Shown: positions 34,458-39,566 of the stretch, piece after piece
Position numbering within the stretch: the stretch's first letter is position 1
Layout: every line of letters begins with the position of its first letter
From: Desulfohalobiaceae bacterium
Lineage (GTDB): Bacteria; Desulfobacterota; Desulfovibrionia; Desulfovibrionales; Desulfothermaceae
Reading direction: 5' to 3'
Length of the DNA stretch: 39,566 bases
NCBI GenBank assembly: GCA_027013815.1
Contig: JALWFY010000105.1
Coordinates: forward strand, 1-39,566
The notes under the pieces: generated by a model
What the model was told of the DNA's origin: nothing
The model's database searches: none
The model's input: only the letters and a program-made list of their open reading frames with translations
Program-made: the position numbers and the translations under genes

Positions 34458-36632
34458 CTATTTTTTTATTACAACCCTAGGCTTACTTCCTTCTTGAGGA
34501 CCTATTATCCCATCCTGTTCCATCTGCTCCACAAATCTTGCGGCCCTATTGAACCCAATCCTTAAATAACGTTGTAACATTGATATAGATACCTTTCCCT
34601 GTTCCATGACAAAGTTAACGGCATCCTGATACATGGGATCATCAATTATATCATTATTATTTCCCACCTTGGATTCTTGGGCCTTGTCTAATTTCCACTC
34701 ATTTAGATCTAGGTGTTCCTTTTTAGGAAACTTGGTCTCCCAGAACTCTATGACCCTGTTTATTTCCCCATCACTAATATAGGCCCCATGAATCCTCTGG
34801 ATCCTCCCTGCAGGAGGCTTAAAAAGCATGTCCCCTTTTCCAAGTAGGTGTTCAGCTCCCACTGTATCCAATATGGTCCTTGAGTCATGCTTTGATGTTA
34901 CCTGAAATCCTATCCTAGCAGGAAAATTAGCCTTTATAAGACCAGTGACAACATCTACAGAAGGTCTTTGTGTTGCCAATATCAAATGTATTCCAGCGGC
35001 CCTAGCAAGTTGAGCAAGCCTTATAATATAAGATTCTGCCTCTTTTCCCACTGTGAGCATTAGATCGGCCATCTCGTCTATAATCAACACTAAATAGGGC
35101 ATACATCCTATATCTTCTTCTACCTCGCCTTTTTTCACCTTATTATTAAAACTCCGTATATTTCTAACCCCTACCTTGGCCATTAAATCATACCTCTCTT
35201 CCATCTCAAAGACCGCCCATTCCAAAGACGTTTTTGCAAGCCCCATGTCAGTAACCACTGGATGGATCAAATGGGGAAGTCCTGAATAAGAGGCCATCTC
35301 TATCCTTTTAGGGTCTATGAGTAAAAATTTCACGTCCTCAGGGGAAAATCTCATAAGCAGACTTATAATAATGGAATTCAAACACACACTCTTTCCTGCG
35401 CCTGTTGCACCAGCAACTAAGAGGTGGGGCATTTTTGATAAGTCTTCTACCCTGGGATTACCCTGAATATCAGTCCCCAACACAATAGGGAGTCCCTCAT
35501 GAAATCTTTTAAATACATCTGTCTCAATAATCTCCCTAAAATATACTACCTTTCTCTTTTTATTTGGGATCTCAATACCAATATAATCTTTGCCTGGTAT
35601 TGGGGCTTCTATCCTAACTGCAATTGCCTTCATGGCCAATGCCAAGTCACTACTTAGCTGGGCTATTTTACTTATCTTTATCCCAGGGGCAGGTCTGAAT
35701 TCAAACATAGTGACCACTGGACCAGGTTTTATATTTATTAAATCCCCTTCCACCCCAAAATCTTTTAAACAGGCTATTAATTTACTGGACATCTGTTCAT
35801 ATAACTTTTGATCCACCTCATATCTTTGGTCTGGGACCTCATCTAAAAGCTCTGTTGAAGGATATTTAAGTGTTGTATAATTATGATTGTCTTGTGGTTC
35901 CTTTTTTTTCTCAAATGGATGTTTATTTAAGGGTAACTCCCTTATAATCTCCTCGTGTTTTAAATCCTGTTTTTCATGTTCTACCTTTTTTTTAACAGGA
36001 TTTGAAGCTTTACTAATTTGTCTTCTAATTGTATGTTTGGGAAATAAAGCTCTTATGTGTTCTATTAATTTTCCTAACCACTTTATACAAAGAAAAACAA
36101 TATTCACAATATATTTAAAAATATCCCTCCATAAAAATAAAAGCATCAATTGGATACCTAAAATTATTAAAAATGCCCATAATAATAGTGTACCGCCCAA
36201 GCTTAAGTAGTGATAAACAAAAGAAAAGAGGTAATTTCCTATATACCCTCCTCCATGAATAGTACCAATTGGAATATCCTTTCCCCAAGGAGAGCCAAAA
36301 AACATGGATAAAAATAAAAATATCAGCAAAAAGCCAACTAGTCTAAACCATTTTATCCTGAAGATCCCAAAGATTCCACTAATCCCAGCCCATAAAAAAA
36401 GTAAGGGAAGGCTCCAGGAGACACAACCCAAAAACTCCACTACAAGGCCTGCAACATATGCCCCTACAATACCTCCCCAATTTCTGATATGTGACGTAGA
36501 TACTGCCACGTTAAAGGAAGGGTCTTTTGGTGAATAAGAACACAGGGAAATAAACAAAAATAGACAAATAAACAAAATAAAGATAGATGATATTTCCCTA
36601 ATCAATTTGTTTGCGTCAATACTTTTCTCCAT
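34458..36632 (-). CDS. ftsK: DNA translocase FtsK/SpoIIIE
   Basis: Four TM N-terminus; PHLLVAGATGAGKSVCLNSIIISLL Walker A; LVLIIDEMADLM; C-terminal gamma winged helix. Confidence 0.95.
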   Translation of the reverse strand: MEKSIDANKLIREISSIFILFICLFLFISLCSYSPKDPSFNVAVSTSHIRNWGGIVGAYVAGLVVEFLGCVSWSLPLLFLWAGISGIFGIFRIKWFRLVGFLLIFLFLSMFFGSPWGKDIPIGTIHGGGYIGNYLFSFVYHYLSLGGTLLLWAFLIILGIQLMLLFLWRDIFKYIVNIVFLCIKWLGKLIEHIRALFPKHTIRRQISKASNPVKKKVEHEKQDLKHEEIIRELPLNKHPFEKKKEPQDNHNYTTLKYPSTELLDEVPDQRYEVDQKLYEQMSSKLIACLKDFGVEGDLINIKPGPVVTMFEFRPAPGIKISKIAQLSSDLALAMKAIAVRIEAPIPGKDYIGIEIPNKKRKVVYFREIIETDVFKRFHEGLPIVLGTDIQGNPRVEDLSKMPHLLVAGATGAGKSVCLNSIIISLLMRFSPEDVKFLLIDPKRIEMASYSGLPHLIHPVVTDMGLAKTSLEWAVFEMEERYDLMAKVGVRNIRSFNNKVKKGEVEEDIGCMPYLVLIIDEMADLMLTVGKEAESYIIRLAQLARAAGIHLILATQRPSVDVVTGLIKANFPARIGFQVTSKHDSRTILDTVGAEHLLGKGDMLFKPPAGRIQRIHGAYISDGEINRVIEFWETKFPKKEHLDLNEWKLDKAQESKVGNNNDIIDDPMYQDAVNFVMEQGKVSISMLQRYLRIGFNRAARFVEQMEQDGIIGPQEGSKPRVVIKK

Positions 36633-36639
36633 TTAACTC

Positions 36640-37197
36640 CTATTCTCTTCCTAAATATTCAAATGACCTTGTGTCCACCTTGATCCTATCCCCTGTGTTT
36701 ATAAAAAGGGGTACGTTTACTACAAGTCCACCTTCTAGAGTGGCTGGTTTATTGGCACCACTAACTGTGTCCCCCTTTATCCCTGGTTCAGTATCAACTA
36801 CTTCCAACACAACCGCTGCTGGTAGATTTATATCTATTATTTGTCCATTGTATATAAGGACCTTATTAGTTTCACCTTCTTTTAAAAAAAATGCCTTTTT
36901 GTCCAATGCCTCTGCTGATACATACATTTGTTCATATGTCTCTAAGTCCATAAATACTAGCTCATCACCTTCTCTGTATAGATATTGGACCTCTTTTGTA
37001 ACTAGATCTGGTTTATCTATCTTTTCCCCTGACCTAAATGTATATTCCTGTACTGAGCCATTTAAAAGATTTTTTAACTTTGTCCAGATATGCGCTCCTC
37101 CCCTTCCATACTTCTGATGTAAAAAATCAATTATCTCATAAGGCTCTCCATTCAATTCTATTTTTAAACCCTTTCTAATATCAGACGTATTATACAT
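36640..37197 (-). CDS. efp: Elongation factor P
   Basis: [41 protein letters not shown]. Confidence 0.95.
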   Translation of the reverse strand: MYNTSDIRKGLKIELNGEPYEIIDFLHQKYGRGGAHIWTKLKNLLNGSVQEYTFRSGEKIDKPDLVTKEVQYLYREGDELVFMDLETYEQMYVSAEALDKKAFFLKEGETNKVLIYNGQIIDINLPAAVVLEVVDTEPGIKGDTVSGANKPATLEGGLVVNVPLFINTGDRIKVDTRSFEYLGRE

Positions 37198-37286
37198 TTA
37201 AAAATCCTCCTTAGTAAATTTGAACTCTTTCTTTTGTGAAGGAAAATTAAAGCCTTGTCAATGGTATATTAAGAACAAAGAATTTT

Positions 37287-37757
37287 TTATCTGTTTGCAT
37301 CCAGATATTCAACAAGGGCCAGTATAGCCATAACATATGAAAATATTCCAAAACCAGAAACCACACCTATGCATATTGGAGAAATCAAACTAACATGTCT
37401 TATGTCTTCCTTACGGGCCCAGAGATTGCTCAGATGTACCTCAACGCAAGGAATTTTAATCCATGACAAACAGTCTCTAATAGCAAGCGATGTATGAGTA
37501 TATGCCCCTGCATTAATGATCAATCCATCTACCTTATCAAAATAAGCCCTTTCTAATCTATCTATTATTTCACCCTCATGATTTGATTGATATAGATCAA
37601 AGTCTATTCTCTTTATTATTTCATCTTTTAGATATTCTTTTAAATCCAAGGCCAATTCTTCTATATTTCTATTCCCATATATTTCTGGCTCTCTTTTTCC
37701 AATATATCCTAGGTTAGGACCATTTACTATTAATATATTATATTTCTCCATGCCCAT
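37287..37757 (-). CDS. aroQ: 3-dehydroquinate dehydratase, type II
   Basis: ILIVNGPNLGYIGKREPEIYG; QSNHEGEIIDRLERA; INAGAYTHTSLAIRD; VEVHLSN. Confidence 0.93.
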   Translation of the reverse strand: MGMEKYNILIVNGPNLGYIGKREPEIYGNRNIEELALDLKEYLKDEIIKRIDFDLYQSNHEGEIIDRLERAYFDKVDGLIINAGAYTHTSLAIRDCLSWIKIPCVEVHLSNLWARKEDIRHVSLISPICIGVVSGFGIFSYVMAILALVEYLDANR

Positions 37758-37810
37758 ATTTACTCCTTATAGTAACTATTTAATAAATCAATATATACTA
37801 GATAAAAATA

Positions 37811-38587
37811 TTATTTCATCTCTTTAGGACCTTGTTCTTTTTTTTCAATGATTGGATAGACCTTTACAACTGAAGGAGATTTTTTCTCTTGCTTAATTAT
37901 CTTCTTTTTAACTATAGGAGAGATCTTTGTTTTCAGTAAGACTATCATGTCATCTTGTTTTATTTCCTGTGTGGACGTTAATATCTCTGCTTGGGCTATT
38001 TTCCCAATCACATGGTATATCTTTCCAATACCTATCATTTGATAATAAGAACCAGCATTAAAATCATTTTTCTTAGCTACCACAAAAAAAGTATTTCCAA
38101 TGGGCTTGTCTCCAAGCAATTCAATTGCCACATGAGAGGTAGCAAGGGAATATCCACCCTCTATTCCAGTTATCACAGCAACACGTGTTGGCAAGGGGTT
38201 GAGTTCAGCGGTAAATTTAAACCTTGTTTGATAAATATTTGTCATATTGTCAAAAACAGGTGTAAAATTGTTATCTAATAGATTTAATCGGATTTCTTTT
38301 GGATTTTTCTCCTTAGTCTCACCTAGAATTTGAAACATAAATCTCTTGTTGAGCCAGTCTTTTGCAATCTCCAGGATCCCCTTTTGTTCTCCCTTAGACA
38401 ACAATAACTGTTTTACATTAGACTCTTCCTCTAAATTGGTCCCATCTAAATTAACATCAATATATACTGTTTTTTTTATTACTTCAGAATTAGTTATAGG
38501 ACTCTGTTTAGACACAATATTGCTACAACCTGTTAAAACAAAAAACAAAAAAATATAACACACAAAAATTTTGTTTAGGTTACTCAT
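37811..38587 (-). CDS. Putative lipoprotein of unknown function
   Basis: Lipobox FFVLTGC; no recognised domain. Confidence 0.6.
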   Translation of the reverse strand: MSNLNKIFVCYIFLFFVLTGCSNIVSKQSPITNSEVIKKTVYIDVNLDGTNLEEESNVKQLLLSKGEQKGILEIAKDWLNKRFMFQILGETKEKNPKEIRLNLLDNNFTPVFDNMTNIYQTRFKFTAELNPLPTRVAVITGIEGGYSLATSHVAIELLGDKPIGNTFFVVAKKNDFNAGSYYQMIGIGKIYHVIGKIAQAEILTSTQEIKQDDMIVLLKTKISPIVKKKIIKQEKKSPSVVKVYPIIEKKEQGPKEMK

Positions 38588-38758
38588 CTTCCCCCCTTTT
38601 ATAATTGTATTGACCTTTCTAAATTTTTGACCTAAACCCCAATTTAGCTGATGCCCTTGTTCATAAATTTAGATCTTTAACTGAGATCTTTATATATCTG
38701 TATCACACTAATCCAAATTTTTAATACAATATACAGTATATTTGCAAGTACTAAAAAC

Positions 38759-39340
38759 ATGAAAACAGATTTTATTCTCCAACATACCATATATGAAATT
38801 GATCAGATTCCTTTTATTGAACATCCACAAATCCCCATTGCGGGACGTTCAAATGTGGGCAAATCCAGTTTTATCAATTGCCTTGCAGGGCAAAAAAAAC
38901 TTGCAAAAACAAGCTCCAAGCCTGGAAAAACCAGATCAATAAACTTTTATTTTTTAAAAAAACTCAAAGGATTTTTAGTAGATCTCCCTGGATATGGGTA
39001 TGCAAAGACCTCTAAGGTAGAAAGGCAAAAATGGGCAAGATTAGTAAATGGATATTTTTCCAAAAATTCCCATAAAATAAAGGCTGTTATACTACTTGTG
39101 GATAGTAGAATACTACCCCAACAGCCAGATATAAAACTATATAATTACATACAAGATAGGGGTCATCGAGTAGTTCCTGTGCTTACAAAAACAGACAAAA
39201 CGTCTATGTCTGTAAGATCCAGGGTCCAAAACTTCTGGTTTGATTTTTCTGGAGAAGAGCCCATCCTTTTTTCTGCAAAAAATTCCCTTGGAAAAGGCAA
39301 AGTCCTAGAATTGATTTCATTTATTTTAAAACAAGATTGA
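38759..39340 (+). CDS. engB: Ribosome biogenesis GTP-binding protein YihA/YsxC
   Basis: IAGRSNVGKSSFINCL; SSKPGKTRSINFY; DLPGYGYAK; TKTDK. Confidence 0.95.
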   Translation: MKTDFILQHTIYEIDQIPFIEHPQIPIAGRSNVGKSSFINCLAGQKKLAKTSSKPGKTRSINFYFLKKLKGFLVDLPGYGYAKTSKVERQKWARLVNGYFSKNSHKIKAVILLVDSRILPQQPDIKLYNYIQDRGHRVVPVLTKTDKTSMSVRSRVQNFWFDFSGEEPILFSAKNSLGKGKVLELISFILKQD

Positions 39341-39481
39341 GTTACTACTAATTGAGAACTGAAAGTATTGGTGATTTTACACAAAGATAAGGCAAAGCTA
39401 TCCTGGAATTAATATGTCTTGACCAGGAGCCTTGAGCAATCTATATCTCCCTAACTACCCAAGGCTCAATCTCTATAATAA

Positions 39482-39566
39482 CTAGGCAAGCCCAACTTTT
39501 TTCTTTAACTCTTCCAATTTATTCAAGGATACACTCCTATCCTCTTTAATCAAGGAATCTACTTTG
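39482..39566 (-). CDS. Partial CDS (C-terminus only), truncated by window edge
   Basis: Minus-strand frame KVDSLIKEDRSVSLNKLEELKKKVGLA* open to the window end. Confidence 0.35.
   Translation of the reverse strand, partial: KVDSLIKEDRSVSLNKLEELKKKVGLA

Noticed and set aside
39427-39467. GAGCCTTG...CAAGGCTC inverted repeat between convergent genes at the right edge
   Set aside because: Only 8-bp arms with a 25-nt loop and no T tract; weak terminator candidate.

Overview
AT-rich bacterial chromosomal segment. The gene content (Rnf, NfnAB, several OM porins, tRNAs lacking encoded CCA) looks like an anaerobic, possibly sulfate-reducing Desulfobacterota/Thermodesulfobacteria-type organism; that taxonomic guess is inference. 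Main blocks: (1) rnfGEAB + RseC-like + orphan 2-oxoacid oxidoreductase gamma + HDAC-like; (2) an M23 peptidase-nfnA-nfnB operon on the minus strand; (3) SlyD-like FKBP, a TetR regulator, and a YefM/YoeB-type toxin-antitoxin pair with TGTACA operator boxes next to a MITE-like repeat; (4) two porins, a VCBS-like protein, a large AsmA-like protein, a TtuA-like PP-loop enzyme, DUF721, tRNA-Gln(CTG), tRNA-Glu(TTC), dUTPase; (5) a C39-like peptidase, a SPOR/coiled-coil/beta-barrel protein and a FadL-like barrel with three C-terminal NTF2-like repeats, facing a small FilA-like secreted protein; (6) a TetR/CaiB/APH-like/APS-kinase-like operon, ftsK, efp, aroQ, a lipoprotein and engB. The standout is the minus-strand leader of the FilA-like gene (30394..30765). 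It carries FOUR tandem GEMM-I (class I c-di-GMP) riboswitch aptamers, each with a GNRA-capped P2, a covarying P3 and the GCCGGGTTGCC 3' core. The whole unit is bounded by ~21-nt inverted repeats (29859..29880 and 30800..30820) and sits beside what looks like a Fap/Fil-type outer-membrane export locus. This is a candidate c-di-GMP-controlled extracellular protein/fibre system.
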